From Lysinibacillus contaminans (lineage in GTDB: Bacteria > Bacillota > Bacilli > Bacillales_A > Planococcaceae): a stretch of DNA of 64,000 nucleotides. The translations under genes were made by a program, and so were the position numbers. A model generated the notes under the pieces. It was not told the origin of the DNA. It did not search any database and worked only from the letters and a program-made list of their open reading frames with translations. The stretch lies in assembly GCF_001278945.1 (NCBI RefSeq), contig NZ_LGRV01000003.1, forward strand, positions 186,001 to 250,000, given 5' to 3'. Below, piece by piece: positions 43,800 through 53,050 of the stretch. The number at the start of each line of letters is the position of its first letter. Position 1 is the stretch's first letter.

Positions 43800-44429
43800 A
43801 TGAATAGTAGTAAGTATACGACGGCAGATTTCGCCGAGCTTGTTGAGGTTAGCAAAGCCTCTGTCAAAAATTACGTTACGATTTTAGAAGATTGTGGCTA
43901 TGTGGTAGTACGAGATCACCGCAATTATCGTCAATTTACCGATCGAGACGTCGATATTTTTAAGGCGTTAATCGCATTAAGTAAAGAGCGTGGTTTGAAA
44001 TTGAAGGAAGCCGCACAGGTTGTAGTGGCGCCCGGTTTTAAACCGGAAAGTGTAGCGCCTCAGCCGGTGCTAGAGGTAGCGAGGTACGAGGATTTATGCC
44101 AGTCAATGGAGCTACTTGCTGGGCATGTTTATGGGATTGAGCAGCAAAATGAACAACTGTTGACATTGATTCAAGCACAGCGTCAACAAAACGAGCTATT
44201 AATGACGCAAAATAATACATTAAAGCAAGAGTTGGGCTCGATGATGCAGCATTTAGTAGAAAAAGCAAACGAACCAAGTGCCATGCACCAGCAACAGCTC
44301 GATCGTGTAGAAATGCAAAATAACGCGATTATGAATGTTATTAATAGTCTGCGAGTTGAGCAACGCGAACAAGTTATCGAAGAAAAACCCCCTGAAAAAG
44401 GTATCTTCGCACGGATGATGAACAAGTAA
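43800..44429 (+). CDS. MerR-like helix-turn-helix protein with coiled coil
   Basis: A 209-residue protein with an N-terminal winged-helix DNA-binding domain of MerR type (YTTADFAELVEVSKASVKNY, then YRQFTDRDVDIFKALIAL) and a long helical, Gln-rich region (~100-190) likely to form a coiled coil. This layout resembles chromosome- or plasmid-associated MerR-like proteins such as those with DUF3967. A small-molecule pocket is not obvious. TATAAT at 43752 is a likely -10. GAAGGAG lies 12 bases before ATG 43800. It is single-gene, between pheT and the minus-strand genes; role unknown. Confidence 0.7.
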   Translation: MNSSKYTTADFAELVEVSKASVKNYVTILEDCGYVVVRDHRNYRQFTDRDVDIFKALIALSKERGLKLKEAAQVVVAPGFKPESVAPQPVLEVARYEDLCQSMELLAGHVYGIEQQNEQLLTLIQAQRQQNELLMTQNNTLKQELGSMMQHLVEKANEPSAMHQQQLDRVEMQNNAIMNVINSLRVEQREQVIEEKPPEKGIFARMMNK

Positions 44430-44585
44430 CACTGAAAAAGGAGGCTCATTGAGGTTAACGGGTTCCGTTTCCTATCGCAAAACCTGAATTTGTAGCTTAA
44501 ATTGTAAAGTGAAATGTATATCAAAAAGGCTGTTTTCTCAAAGATTGTTGCTTCTATAAAGAATATTGTTCAACACAACAAAAAA

Positions 44586-44629
44586 CCAGAGTTAATCTAC
44601 AAAATAGGTACTTGTAAATTAAACTCTGG
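44586..44629 (-). terminator. Terminator of the 44636 gene
   Basis: CCAGAGTT-AT-TAC pairs with GTA-AT-AACTCTGG; on the minus strand TTTTTT follows. It may also act on the plus strand for the MerR-like gene. Confidence 0.8.
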
Positions 44630-44635
44630 CTTTTA

Positions 44636-45166
44636 TTATTTGTAAATCCTAGAAAGAATATTTATTTCGAATGTCGTTGCATCAAGTTCTAACTCTACTT
44701 TACTGTCCACGACTCCCAGTTCCTCACAACTAATAGATAGCTTATTTCCTGACCAACCATTAAATTTAATCATATCCATTTGTATCGGAATATCTAAGAG
44801 TTGCCTATCGTGAATTGTCCCCCTGATTATTTCAATGTGGTAATAATCAGCAATTATGAAATCCCCAAAGGGTGTTACTGTTAAATCTTTATATGTGTTT
44901 GTTGGCTCATAATCAGTCATTTCGCCACTTACACAATCAATTTGAAATAGATAATCAAAAGTAGCAACTAGAATCTTATTATGCTTACTAGATAATGCAA
45001 CTGCTTGTTGTGCCCCTCTAAATTGACCACACCATTCATTATAATTCTCATCTTCAAATTTGATCCAAGTCCAATCTTGAGAGTTCCACGCATTTGAAAT
45101 GTCATAAATCCTCTCTTTGAATTGCCCCGAATATGGTAGTTCTATTATTTCAGCTTTGGTTATCAA
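44636..45166 (-). CDS. Hypothetical protein, possible orphan immunity protein
   Basis: A 176-residue protein rich in aromatic and acidic residues (WNSQDWTWIKFEDENYNEW) with alternating short strands, which suggests an all-beta fold. I do not recognise the family. The start is most likely TTG 45166, preceded by GGAAGGTGA at correct spacing; a GTG at 45175 lies within that site. It follows a SUKH-type gene in the same direction, 190 bases apart. SUKH genes often sit in clusters of immunity genes of polymorphic toxins, so this could be another immunity protein, but that is inference. Confidence 0.55.
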   Translation of the reverse strand: MITKAEIIELPYSGQFKERIYDISNAWNSQDWTWIKFEDENYNEWCGQFRGAQQAVALSSKHNKILVATFDYLFQIDCVSGEMTDYEPTNTYKDLTVTPFGDFIIADYYHIEIIRGTIHDRQLLDIPIQMDMIKFNGWSGNKLSISCEELGVVDSKVELELDATTFEINILSRIYK

Positions 45167-45353
45167 TCCGGTCACCTTCCAAAGTAAGTATGTGTTATCC
45201 TTTACTCATTTTACTGTCCTTTAGTACAATAGCAACAATCTTTGAGAAAACAGCCATAGAAAAAAATAGTCCAGTCCGATATGAACTGAGCTTTTGCTTT
45301 ATTTTTTTCTTCTTATTAACCGACAGCCTCCGTAATTACAACAAAGGAGGCTA

Positions 45354-45938
45354 CTATTTATACAAATCCTTAATACAGCCGATTGTTTCATCAGCGTTGC
45401 AGTTAAATTCTTGAATTGTTTTTATACATTCGTTAATGAAATCAATTTCACCTAACTGCTTACCATACTTGTTAATAACGAATATTTTATTCTCCTTAAT
45501 CCCCAACCAATTATTATTAGCATAGTCCTTGCCAATAACAAAGTATCTATTTGTTATTTTCTTGGGTGCAGATGAATTATTTACTTCGAATACATCACTA
45601 CAAAAAAATGCTTTTTCTTTTTGAGAGAATCCCTTCCATAACCCCAAAGGTAATCCATAAAAATTTAAATACCCTGATTTTAAAGAAAAACCATTACACC
45701 TTTTTAATAATTCTTTGTATATACTTGGAAGCTCAATGTTGTTCTCCTTTTCTTTTTCCCGTATGAAATCATCTGAGACAGGAGAAAAATAGGAGTGGGC
45801 AACATTGTCTGGATATACAATGTTTTTATCTTCTTTTAATTCTTTAGACAGATATATGATAGTTAGTCCACTCTGTTTATACCTTTCAACCGGACCATCA
45901 TATTCCAAGGCTTTTTCAATTACTTCTTCCATACACAT
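45354..45938 (-). CDS. SMI1/KNR4 (SUKH) family protein
   Basis: A 194-residue protein. Residues ~58-185 fit the SUKH fold: IREKEKENNIELPSIYKELLKRCNGF near its beginning and a C-terminal helix (EIDFINECIKTIQEFN). SUKH proteins are widespread immunity proteins against contact-dependent or secreted toxins, and appear singly as orphan protective genes. No toxin gene is next to it. AAGGGG seven bases before the ATG supports the start. The next gene downstream may belong to the same unit. Confidence 0.75.
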   Translation of the reverse strand: MCMEEVIEKALEYDGPVERYKQSGLTIIYLSKELKEDKNIVYPDNVAHSYFSPVSDDFIREKEKENNIELPSIYKELLKRCNGFSLKSGYLNFYGLPLGLWKGFSQKEKAFFCSDVFEVNNSSAPKKITNRYFVIGKDYANNNWLGIKENKIFVINKYGKQLGEIDFINECIKTIQEFNCNADETIGCIKDLYK

Positions 45939-46105
45939 TCATTTACCCCTTCTTATCGTTTGTAAATAATATCTCTCCAACTGTACGCTCTGTCTACTAT
46001 TCCAATTCTCTGTGCAGGTGTTAGTTCCTCTCCAAAGGATTTAAAAGGTTGGCAAAAGTTATAGTAGGTTCGTAAAATGGTGATTGCCATTTGAGCATAC
46101 TTAGG

Positions 46106-46181
46106 AGTCGCTCAACCTCGAGTCAAAGTCGCTCAACGTCAAGCCGAAGTCGCTCAACCCCAAACTAAATCAGCCCAACTC
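46106..46181. repeat. Short array of 21-bp repeats after rnhC
   Basis: Three units of the AGTCGCTCAACC type with a fourth decayed one, abutting the rnhC stop. The same unit forms a 14-copy array at 53051-53341. Confidence 0.85.
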
Positions 46182-47117
46182 TCACTTCATCAATTTCCGA
46201 GCTTTTTCTGTATTCGCAAAATGCCACTTTGTCATGGAACGCAACTTTTCTTCTCCTTGCTGCTTCCAAATACGGGCAGCCATCATATCCACCTTGCCCG
46301 AAGCACCTTTCAATATTTCCATACCAGCTTCTTCACTCAAACGATCCATTTCTTTTAAAAATGATGCGCGCGCTAGAATCGAAGCTGTCGCAACGGCTAC
46401 ATGCAATTGCTCTGCCTTCGTAGAAAAAAGTACATTTTCTCGCACAATCTCTTGCTCATTTTTTAGGTAATTATAGTACACGCCTCGCTCTGCAAACTGG
46501 TCTATCAAGATATGATCAGGTTTTTCAGGGGCCATTTTCGTCAACACATGTCTCAAAGCTTGATTGTGCATCATGGCTTTGATTTTGCCTTGGGAGTAGC
46601 CACGCGCTTGAATTTTATTATATTTTTCATTGCGTAGCACTAATACACTATTAACACATGCTGCACGTAGGTCAGGGGCGATGCGGCGCATGTAGTCATC
46701 TGTTAGCATTTTCGAATCTTTGACGCCAAGCTCATTGACTAGTTCGATTTTTGAAGCGGGGACATAGACTGCCGCGACTGTGACTGGGCCAAAGTAGTCG
46801 CCAGTGCCAGTTTCATCTGACCCAAGGACTGACATTGCCGCGAAGCCCTCTGGTAGCTTGTCACCCTTCGCACCGATCTTCGCAGCTACACCTGTTGCAA
46901 CCGCAGTACTTTGCTCATGACCCCACCGTGCCGCCTCACGTTCTGCGCCACCTCCTTGAAACATCAGCTTGCCCGATTTATACATCGTAATGGACGTATC
47001 CGTTAGTTTGGCAGCAAACACCACACCAGGTGCCTTACGCTCCACATAGTAACTAGAATAGTAGGACATCACCTCTTTTTGCACGTTAGTTGGTATCAAA
47101 AGTACAATATTTGACAT
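46182..47117 (-). CDS. rnhC: Ribonuclease HIII
   Basis: A 311-residue RNase HIII, which cuts RNA in RNA-DNA hybrids. The N-terminal ~80 residues are the TBP-like substrate-binding domain (DUF3378), followed by the type 2 RNase H core: GSDETGTGDYFGPV with the first acidic residues, ELGVKDSKML, ILIDQFAERG and ASILARASFLKEM. The start is ATG 47117, with GAAAGGAATGG upstream; the frame extends to 47141 without a site. It lies beside zapA as in Bacillus subtilis. A damaged partial copy of this gene is at 53351-53645. Confidence 0.95.
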   Translation of the reverse strand: MSNIVLLIPTNVQKEVMSYYSSYYVERKAPGVVFAAKLTDTSITMYKSGKLMFQGGGAEREAARWGHEQSTAVATGVAAKIGAKGDKLPEGFAAMSVLGSDETGTGDYFGPVTVAAVYVPASKIELVNELGVKDSKMLTDDYMRRIAPDLRAACVNSVLVLRNEKYNKIQARGYSQGKIKAMMHNQALRHVLTKMAPEKPDHILIDQFAERGVYYNYLKNEQEIVRENVLFSTKAEQLHVAVATASILARASFLKEMDRLSEEAGMEILKGASGKVDMMAARIWKQQGEEKLRSMTKWHFANTEKARKLMK

Positions 47118-47264
47118 TAAACCATTCCTTTCTGTCCTCATTGTTCACAATTTTATACCTTTCATGGTATGATTAGAAATAGCTTTTTTGTATGTGATGG
47201 TAAAAATATTGTTCATTTCACAGTTAAAATCGTGAGCGAATAGATTTTATTGGAGGGTGCGGCT

Positions 47265-47525
47265 ATGGAAAATCAAGAAAAAAACAAAATTTCTGTGGAA
47301 ATATATGGACATACTTATAAAATGGTCGGCACAGAATCAACAGGACATATGCGCCTCGTTGCTTCGATTGTAGATGATCGGATGCGCGAGATTAATCTAC
47401 ATAATCCATCACTTGATAGTACAAGATTAGCCGTCCTTACAGCTGCAAATACGGTTCACGATTATTTGCTATTAAAAGAACAAGTAGAAGTACTAGAAGA
47501 AGAATTGAAAAAGTTAAAGGGTTGA
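47265..47525 (+). CDS. zapA: Cell division protein ZapA
   Basis: An 86-residue protein that binds FtsZ and helps bundle its filaments at midcell. The family pattern is clear: [17 protein letters not shown] near the N terminus, [15 protein letters not shown], and a C-terminal coiled coil ([17 protein letters not shown]). The start is ATG 47265, with GGAGGGTG upstream. The cvpA gene follows after five bases, with overlapping control. Divergent from rnhC, as in Bacillus subtilis. Confidence 0.95.
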   Translation: MENQEKNKISVEIYGHTYKMVGTESTGHMRLVASIVDDRMREINLHNPSLDSTRLAVLTAANTVHDYLLLKEQVEVLEEELKKLKG

Positions 47526-47530
47526 AGTGA

Positions 47531-48070
47531 ATGCTAGATTTAATAATTTTATTTGTATTACTGGTTGGACTAATAGTTGGTGGAAAACGAGGCTTCATTG
47601 TGCAAATTATGCATATTGTCAGCTACGTGATTGCATTGATTGTTGCGTACATTTATTATAAGCCATTGGCAGAGAAATTTGTGTTTTGGGTGCCATATCC
47701 GGGCGTAACTGATACAGGAAGTCTTGGGGTTGTGATTGATAGTTTAGACTTAGACAGAACATTTTATCGTGTTATTGCGTTTGCGGTGATTTTCTTCGCT
47801 GTGAAACTCACATTACAAATTGTGGCATCGATTTTTGATTTTATCGCGTATTTACCGGTACTGCAATCACTAAATCGCATACTTGGAGGGCTTTTAGGGG
47901 TTATCGAGTATTATTTAGTGATGTTTATTGTACTTTATGTGTTCGCATTGTTACCAATTGAGCCCATTCAAAATTTAATGTCGAAGTCACTGTTGTCAGG
48001 CTTGATTTTGGAGCATACTCCGATTATTACGAAGATGTTCCAAAATTGGTGGTATATTTACGTGAAATAG
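47531..48070 (+). CDS. cvpA: CvpA family membrane protein (YshB-like)
   Basis: A 179-residue membrane protein with four predicted helices, matching the CvpA/colicin V production family (LIILFVLLVGLIVGGKRGFI at the start, FDFIAYLPVLQSLNRILGGLLG in the middle). The molecular role is unclear in Firmicutes; in Escherichia coli cvpA is linked to purine synthesis and colicin V export. It follows zapA by five bases in one operon, the same order as in Bacillus subtilis (yshB). A terminator-like hairpin separates it from polX. Confidence 0.9.
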   Translation: MLDLIILFVLLVGLIVGGKRGFIVQIMHIVSYVIALIVAYIYYKPLAEKFVFWVPYPGVTDTGSLGVVIDSLDLDRTFYRVIAFAVIFFAVKLTLQIVASIFDFIAYLPVLQSLNRILGGLLGVIEYYLVMFIVLYVFALLPIEPIQNLMSKSLLSGLILEHTPIITKMFQNWWYIYVK

Positions 48071-48078
48071 CAAACTTT

Positions 48079-48111
48079 ACACTTCTCTCGGCGTCTGAGG
48101 GAAGTGTTTTT
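48079..48111 (+). terminator. Terminator between cvpA and polX
   Basis: ACACTTCTCTC and GAGGGAAGTGT with a seven-base loop, then TTTTT. It may be partial, since polX starts 20 bases later. Confidence 0.7.
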
Positions 48112-48131
48112 ACGATAGGAGGAATTTTCAC

Positions 48132-49841
48132 ATGAACAAAAAAACAATTATTCGTACACTCGAAAAAATTGCGTTATATATGGAATTACAGGGCGAAAAT
48201 CCGTTCAAAGTGTCGGCTTTCCGCAAAGCAGCGGGAGCACTTGAAACGGACGAGCGTTCTTTAAGCGAAATGGATGATGTGACGAAGCTAAAAGGTATCG
48301 GTAAAGGTACTGCAGCGGTGATTGAAGATTTAATTGCAACAGGTGAATCGAGCTTACTAAAAGAGCTAGAAGAAATTGTGCCAAAAGGATTACTGCCATT
48401 ATTAAAGTTACCAGGGTTAGGTGGCAAAAAAATCGCGAAACTTCATCAAGAGCTTGGCATTGATTCGGCGGAGAGCTTACAGGCTGCGTGTGAGGCTGGC
48501 AAAGTACGCGAGTTAGCAGGCTTTGCAGCAAAAACGGAAGAGAAGATTTTAAAGGAGCTTGCAAACTTTGCGAATCGTTCAGAGCGTCTGCCTATTTGGC
48601 AATTAGAGCCTGTCGTTTTACAAATTGAGGCACTTCTCCGTAGTATGGAAGAAGTAGTGCGTTTCTCCGTTGCTGGAAGTTTCCGCCGTGCAGCTGAAAC
48701 GAGCAAGGATGTCGATTTTATTGTCGTGACAGAGGCTGTTGAAGCAGTGCGTGAAAAATTATTAAGTGAGCTAGTGATAAAAGAGGTAGTTGCAGCAGGG
48801 GATACGAAAATTTCGGTTATTTTAGACCGTGATGAGCCAGTGAGTGTGGATTTCCGTTTAGTGAAAGATGCGGAATATGCAACAGCCCTGCATCATTTTA
48901 CAGGTTCTAAAGACCATAATGTGCGATTGCGCCAAATTGCAAAGGCACGCGGCGAGAAAATTAGTGAATACGGTGTCGAGCAAGAAGACGGCTCTGTCTT
49001 AACATTTACGGATGAAACGGCATTCTTTAATCACTTTGATTTACCGTTTATTCCACCAAGTTTGCGGACAGGTAAGACGGAATTTGACCGTACCGAAGAA
49101 ATTGCTGATTTAGTGAAGCTAGAGGATATTGTGGCGGATCTACATATGCATACAACATGGTCTGACGGTGGATACTCAGTAGCTGAAATGGGAGAGGCGC
49201 TGATTGAACGTGGCTATCGCTATAGCGTTATCACTGACCACTCACAGTATTTAAAAGTGGCGAATGGTTTAACACCAGAGCGACTTGAGAAGCAACGCTT
49301 GGAGATTGATGCATTTAACGAAGCGCATCCAGACTTTCATTTATATGCAGGTACGGAGATGGATATTTTACCAGATGGCACGTTAGACTTTAACGATGAT
49401 GTATTGCGTAAGCTAGATTTTGTCATTGCTTCAATTCATTCAAGTTTTACGCAATCACAAGATAAAATTATGGCGAGACTACTAACGGCAATGCAAAATC
49501 CATACGTCCATATGATCGCACATCCAACTGGTCGAATTATTGAGGACCGTGCTGGCTATAATCCTGATATGGAACAGCTCATTGCATGGGCAAAAGAATA
49601 TGGTAAAATTTTAGAGTTAAATGCCAATCCTTATCGTTTAGATTTATGTGTTGAACATTTGGAAATGGCGGTCGCTGCAGGTGTGCCGGTCGCTATCAAC
49701 ACAGATGCACATGCGATTGACCAACTACGCTTTATGGATATAGGTGTACGTTATGCCAATAAAGCATGGTTGAAAAAAGATATGATTGTAAATACATGGA
49801 CGCAAGAGCAATTCGAGGCGTTCATTCGACGAAATAAATAG
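48132..49841 (+). CDS. polX: DNA polymerase/3'-5' exonuclease PolX
   Basis: A 569-residue family X polymerase involved in base-excision repair. The N-terminal polymerase core (~1-315) has a helix-hairpin-helix (LKLPGLGGKKIAKLHQELG) and the nucleotidyl-transferase motif (VAGSFRRAAETSKDVDFIV). The C-terminal PHP domain (~335-569) has its metal-binding histidines: ADLHMHTTWSDG, ITDHSQYL, HMIAHPTGR and NTDAHAIDQL. It gives 3'-5' exonuclease and related activities. GATAGGAGGA precedes the ATG; mutS2 follows after 18 bases, as in Bacillus subtilis. Confidence 0.96.
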   Translation: MNKKTIIRTLEKIALYMELQGENPFKVSAFRKAAGALETDERSLSEMDDVTKLKGIGKGTAAVIEDLIATGESSLLKELEEIVPKGLLPLLKLPGLGGKKIAKLHQELGIDSAESLQAACEAGKVRELAGFAAKTEEKILKELANFANRSERLPIWQLEPVVLQIEALLRSMEEVVRFSVAGSFRRAAETSKDVDFIVVTEAVEAVREKLLSELVIKEVVAAGDTKISVILDRDEPVSVDFRLVKDAEYATALHHFTGSKDHNVRLRQIAKARGEKISEYGVEQEDGSVLTFTDETAFFNHFDLPFIPPSLRTGKTEFDRTEEIADLVKLEDIVADLHMHTTWSDGGYSVAEMGEALIERGYRYSVITDHSQYLKVANGLTPERLEKQRLEIDAFNEAHPDFHLYAGTEMDILPDGTLDFNDDVLRKLDFVIASIHSSFTQSQDKIMARLLTAMQNPYVHMIAHPTGRIIEDRAGYNPDMEQLIAWAKEYGKILELNANPYRLDLCVEHLEMAVAAGVPVAINTDAHAIDQLRFMDIGVRYANKAWLKKDMIVNTWTQEQFEAFIRRNK

Positions 49842-49859
49842 GTTGAGGAGGTGTTCTCG

Positions 49860-52226
49860 ATGATCGCAGAGCGCGCATTGAAAACACTAGAATATGATAA
49901 AGTTCGTCTACAGGTGGCAAAGCATTGTACATCTTCTATCGGAAAATCTGCCATTGACGAACTTGTGCCACAAACAGACTTTGAAAAAGTAGTGCAATTA
50001 TTAGATGAAATGGATGAAGGCCTATCCATTTTACGTGTTAAGGGTAATGTACCATTGGGTGGCATTTTCGATGTGCGTCCAGCAGCAAGACGTGCGCAAA
50101 TCGGTGGGATGCTATCTGCAATGGAACTAATGGAAGTATCGAGTACGATTCGTGCAAGCCGCATTCTTCGTAATTTCATCGAAGATATCCAGACAGAAGC
50201 AGCGATTGAAATTCCGCTTTTTATCGAAAAAAAGGAAACAATGCCTGTACTAACGGGCCTACAACATGAAATTAATAACTGTATTGATGACAACGGCGGC
50301 GTGCTGGATTCAGCGAGTCAAACACTGCGCTCAATCCGTCAATCACTACGATCGGAAGAAGCTAAAGTACGATCTAAACTCGAGAGCTTAACACGAGGCA
50401 GTAATGCGTCAAAAATGCTCTCAGATGCAATTGTCACAATTCGAAATGACCGCTATGTTATTCCGGTTAAACAGGAATATCGTTATCATTACGGCGGAAT
50501 TGTGCATGACCAATCTTCTTCAGGCCAAACACTGTTTATCGAGCCTGATGCAGTGGTACAGGCAAATAACGAAATTCACCGCCTCAAAATGAAGGAACAA
50601 GCGGAAATTGAGCGCATTTTATTAGCACTGAGTGCCATGGTAGAAGAAGTCGCACCAGATCTCTTCAATCTTGTGAAAATACTAGGTGAAATTGACGTCA
50701 TTTTAGCAAAAGGCAAATATGGCCAAGCCAATAAATGCACGAAGCCGAAAATTAATAAAGATGGCTATATTCGCCTTGTGCGCGCACGCCATCCACTACT
50801 ACCTATCGAAACAGCTGTCCCAAATGACATTGAATTTGGGAAGGACATTACGGCGGTAGTGATCACGGGACCTAACACAGGTGGTAAAACGGTTGCATTA
50901 AAAACAGTCGGCCTTTGCACATTAATGGCTCAGGCTGGTCTACCAGTACCTGCGTTAGATGGTTCAGAGCTTGCTGTATTTGAACAAGTATTCACGGATA
51001 TCGGGGACGAGCAATCGATTGAGCAATCTCTTTCAACATTCTCTTCTCACATGGTGAACATTGTAGATATTCTGCAAAAATTTGATCATGAATCACTCGT
51101 GTTATTTGATGAATTAGGTGCAGGAACGGACCCACAAGAGGGTGCTGCGCTAGCCATTTCGATTTTAGACGAGGTGCATGGTAAAGGCGCTCGCGTAATG
51201 GCAACAACTCACTATCCTGAGCTGAAGGCATACGGTTACAATCGTCCAGGTGTCACGAATGCAAGTGTTGAGTTTGATATTGAAACATTGAGCCCGACCT
51301 ATCGATTACTGATCGGTGTCCCAGGACGTTCGAATGCCTTTGAAATTTCAAGTCGCCTTGGCTTACCGGAATCAATCATTGACCGTGCGAAAAATTTCAC
51401 AGGTACAGATCGTCATGAAGTCGAGTCGATGATTGCCTCACTTGAAGAATCTCGCCGTCAATCAGAAGATGACGCTGAACGTTCCCATGCATTACTTCTA
51501 GAATCAGAAGCATTACGTGAAGAATTACAAAATAAGCTACAAGCCTACGATGAGCGCAAAGAGGCCCTCGAAAAGAAAGCGAAAGAAAAAGCTCGTAAAA
51601 TTGTCGATGAAGCAAAATCAGAGGCCGAATCAATTATTGCAGAGCTTCGTGAAATGCGTAAAAACGCCAATCAGGTAGTCAAAGAACACGAACTGATAGA
51701 AGCACGCAAACGTTTAGAGGAAGCGGCTCCTCTTGAAAATAACAAAGTGCTGAAAAAAGCAGCACAAGTAAAGGCACGTACTCAAAACTTAGTTGTCGGT
51801 GACGAAGTAAAGGTGTTAAGCTATGGTCAACGAGGTACGTTGCTTGAAAAAATTTCCGATACCGAGTGGGTTGTCCAAATGGGTATCCTAAAAATGAAAA
51901 TTGCCGATAGCGATTTAGAATACATTAAGCCAGAAAAAGAGCCAGTCCGTCGAGTAGCTGGTGTGAAAAATCGTGATAGCCATGTGAAACTAGAATTAGA
52001 TTTACGTGGTGAACGCTATGAGGATGCACTAATACGTACAGAAAAATATATCGATGATGCCTTACTTGCCAACTATGGTCGTGTTTCAATCATTCACGGT
52101 GTCGGTACGGGTGCGTTACGCCAAGGAATTCAAAGCTATTTGAAAAAACACAAGCGTGTGAAGTCCTTCCGTTTTGGGGAAGCGGGCGAAGGTGGCTTTG
52201 GTGTAACAGTTGTCGAATTGAAGTAA
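49860..52226 (+). CDS. mutS2: MutS2 family endonuclease/ATPase
   Basis: A 788-residue MutS2. Residues ~1-300 are the MutS-like core and clamp; the ATPase has Walker A TGPNTGGKTVALK and the Walker B region LVLFDELGAGTDPQEG. A long coiled coil follows (~515-625), then a KOW-like segment and a C-terminal Smr nuclease domain (LELDLRGERYEDALIRTEKYIDD, HGVGTGALRQGI). MutS2 suppresses homologous recombination and, in Bacillus subtilis, acts on collided ribosomes. ATG 49860 has GAGGAGG eight bases upstream; GTG 49851 overlaps that site. Confidence 0.96.
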   Translation: MIAERALKTLEYDKVRLQVAKHCTSSIGKSAIDELVPQTDFEKVVQLLDEMDEGLSILRVKGNVPLGGIFDVRPAARRAQIGGMLSAMELMEVSSTIRASRILRNFIEDIQTEAAIEIPLFIEKKETMPVLTGLQHEINNCIDDNGGVLDSASQTLRSIRQSLRSEEAKVRSKLESLTRGSNASKMLSDAIVTIRNDRYVIPVKQEYRYHYGGIVHDQSSSGQTLFIEPDAVVQANNEIHRLKMKEQAEIERILLALSAMVEEVAPDLFNLVKILGEIDVILAKGKYGQANKCTKPKINKDGYIRLVRARHPLLPIETAVPNDIEFGKDITAVVITGPNTGGKTVALKTVGLCTLMAQAGLPVPALDGSELAVFEQVFTDIGDEQSIEQSLSTFSSHMVNIVDILQKFDHESLVLFDELGAGTDPQEGAALAISILDEVHGKGARVMATTHYPELKAYGYNRPGVTNASVEFDIETLSPTYRLLIGVPGRSNAFEISSRLGLPESIIDRAKNFTGTDRHEVESMIASLEESRRQSEDDAERSHALLLESEALREELQNKLQAYDERKEALEKKAKEKARKIVDEAKSEAESIIAELREMRKNANQVVKEHELIEARKRLEEAAPLENNKVLKKAAQVKARTQNLVVGDEVKVLSYGQRGTLLEKISDTEWVVQMGILKMKIADSDLEYIKPEKEPVRRVAGVKNRDSHVKLELDLRGERYEDALIRTEKYIDDALLANYGRVSIIHGVGTGALRQGIQSYLKKHKRVKSFRFGEAGEGGFGVTVVELK

Positions 52227-52237
52227 ATAAGAAAAGT

Positions 52238-52284
52238 GTATTTGCACCGTTCGCATGGAACGTGAGTGCGAGCGGTGCGAATAC
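52238..52284. other. Strong 18-bp hairpin between mutS2 and yshE
   Basis: GTATTTGCACCGTTCGCA pairs with TGCGAGCGGTGCGAATAC through an 11-base loop, with only two wobble pairs. There is no T-run, so it may protect or process the mRNA rather than end it. Confidence 0.6.
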
Positions 52285-52314
52285 TTAAACATTATTGTAA
52301 AGGGGACTGAGAAA

Positions 52315-52728
52315 GTGCTGGATTCTAGTTTTTGGCGCTATCCGATTGTCGAAACGGCAGGATATTTTAGTGTGGTTGTATTATGTTTAGTCGTCTCGAT
52401 GGCATTATTCGAAGTCGTTACGAAATATAAAAATTGGGAAGAAATAAAAAAAGGCAACGTCGCTGTGGCACTCGCAACTGGCGGGAAAATTTTAGGGATT
52501 TGTAATATTTTCCGCTATTCTATTTCTCGTCACAGTACCTTGAGCGAGATGATAGGGTGGGGACTTTTTGGTTTCACTTTATTAATCGTGGCATATTTTT
52601 TATTTGAATTTATGACTCCAAGTTTTAATGTAGATGAAGAAATCGCCAAAGATAATCGTTCGGTGGGTTTCATTTCATTCACCATTTCAGTCGGTCTGTC
52701 GTTCGTCATTGGGGCAAGTATTGCATAG
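52315..52728 (+). CDS. yshE: DUF350 family membrane protein (YshE-like)
   Basis: A 137-residue membrane protein with four helices in two pairs (FSVVVLCLVVSMALFEVV, then VALATGGKILGI; MIGWGLFGFTLLIVAYFLFEF, then VGFISFTISVGLSFVIGA). It matches the DUF350/UPF0719 family; function unknown. The likely start is GTG 52315, with AAAGGGG upstream; a longer frame to 52255 would begin inside the hairpin. The order mutS2-yshE-lcfA is that of Bacillus subtilis. Confidence 0.85.
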   Translation: MLDSSFWRYPIVETAGYFSVVVLCLVVSMALFEVVTKYKNWEEIKKGNVAVALATGGKILGICNIFRYSISRHSTLSEMIGWGLFGFTLLIVAYFLFEFMTPSFNVDEEIAKDNRSVGFISFTISVGLSFVIGASIA

Positions 52729-52740
52729 GGGTGTAGATAG

Positions 52741-52821
52741 ATGGAAAAATTAGCGAAAGTTTTAATCGTCGTATGTATCGCATTTTTAGCAGTCGGCGTC
52801 TATTATTTGATGAATATATAA
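52741..52821 (+). CDS. 26-residue single-helix membrane peptide
   Basis: ATG 52741 follows the yshE stop by 12 bases and has AGGGGTG upstream. The peptide is almost entirely one hydrophobic helix with a basic start (MEKLAKVLIVVCIAFLAVGV...), and it ends just before a good terminator. Position and signals favour a real gene co-transcribed with yshE. Function unknown. Confidence 0.6.
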   Translation: MEKLAKVLIVVCIAFLAVGVYYLMNI

Positions 52822-52831
52822 TCTGTACAGC

Positions 52832-52865
52832 GCATCCAAGAAAAAATCTTGGATGTGTTTTTTTG
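52832..52865 (+). terminator. Terminator after the small membrane peptide
   Basis: CATCCAAGA and TCTTGGATG with a five-base A loop, followed by a T-run. Confidence 0.9.
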
Positions 52866-52909
52866 TGTTAAGTAATCTATTCTCCTGAGGAATACTCCGT
52901 TTTTTCAAA

Positions 52910-53029
52910 ATGAACTCAGGGTACCTGTTGGAAATTTGTCCTCGATGCCAGCACCAAGAAGTAGAGGCACATAGTGGAACGCTAAAGGAATATACCCTGT
53001 TAATCAGCAATCAACAAGCTCGTGTCTAG
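52910..53029 (+). other. 39-codon frame with CxxC motif, possibly a gene remnant
   Basis: An open frame beginning ATG 52910 encodes a short peptide with a zinc-ribbon-like CPRC and a varied C-terminal half (GTLKEYTLLISNQQARV). There is no ribosome site before the ATG. It may be the decayed end of a larger protein; the family is not established. Confidence 0.25.
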
Positions 53030-53050
53030 GCTGCTCAACTAGGGGACCGG

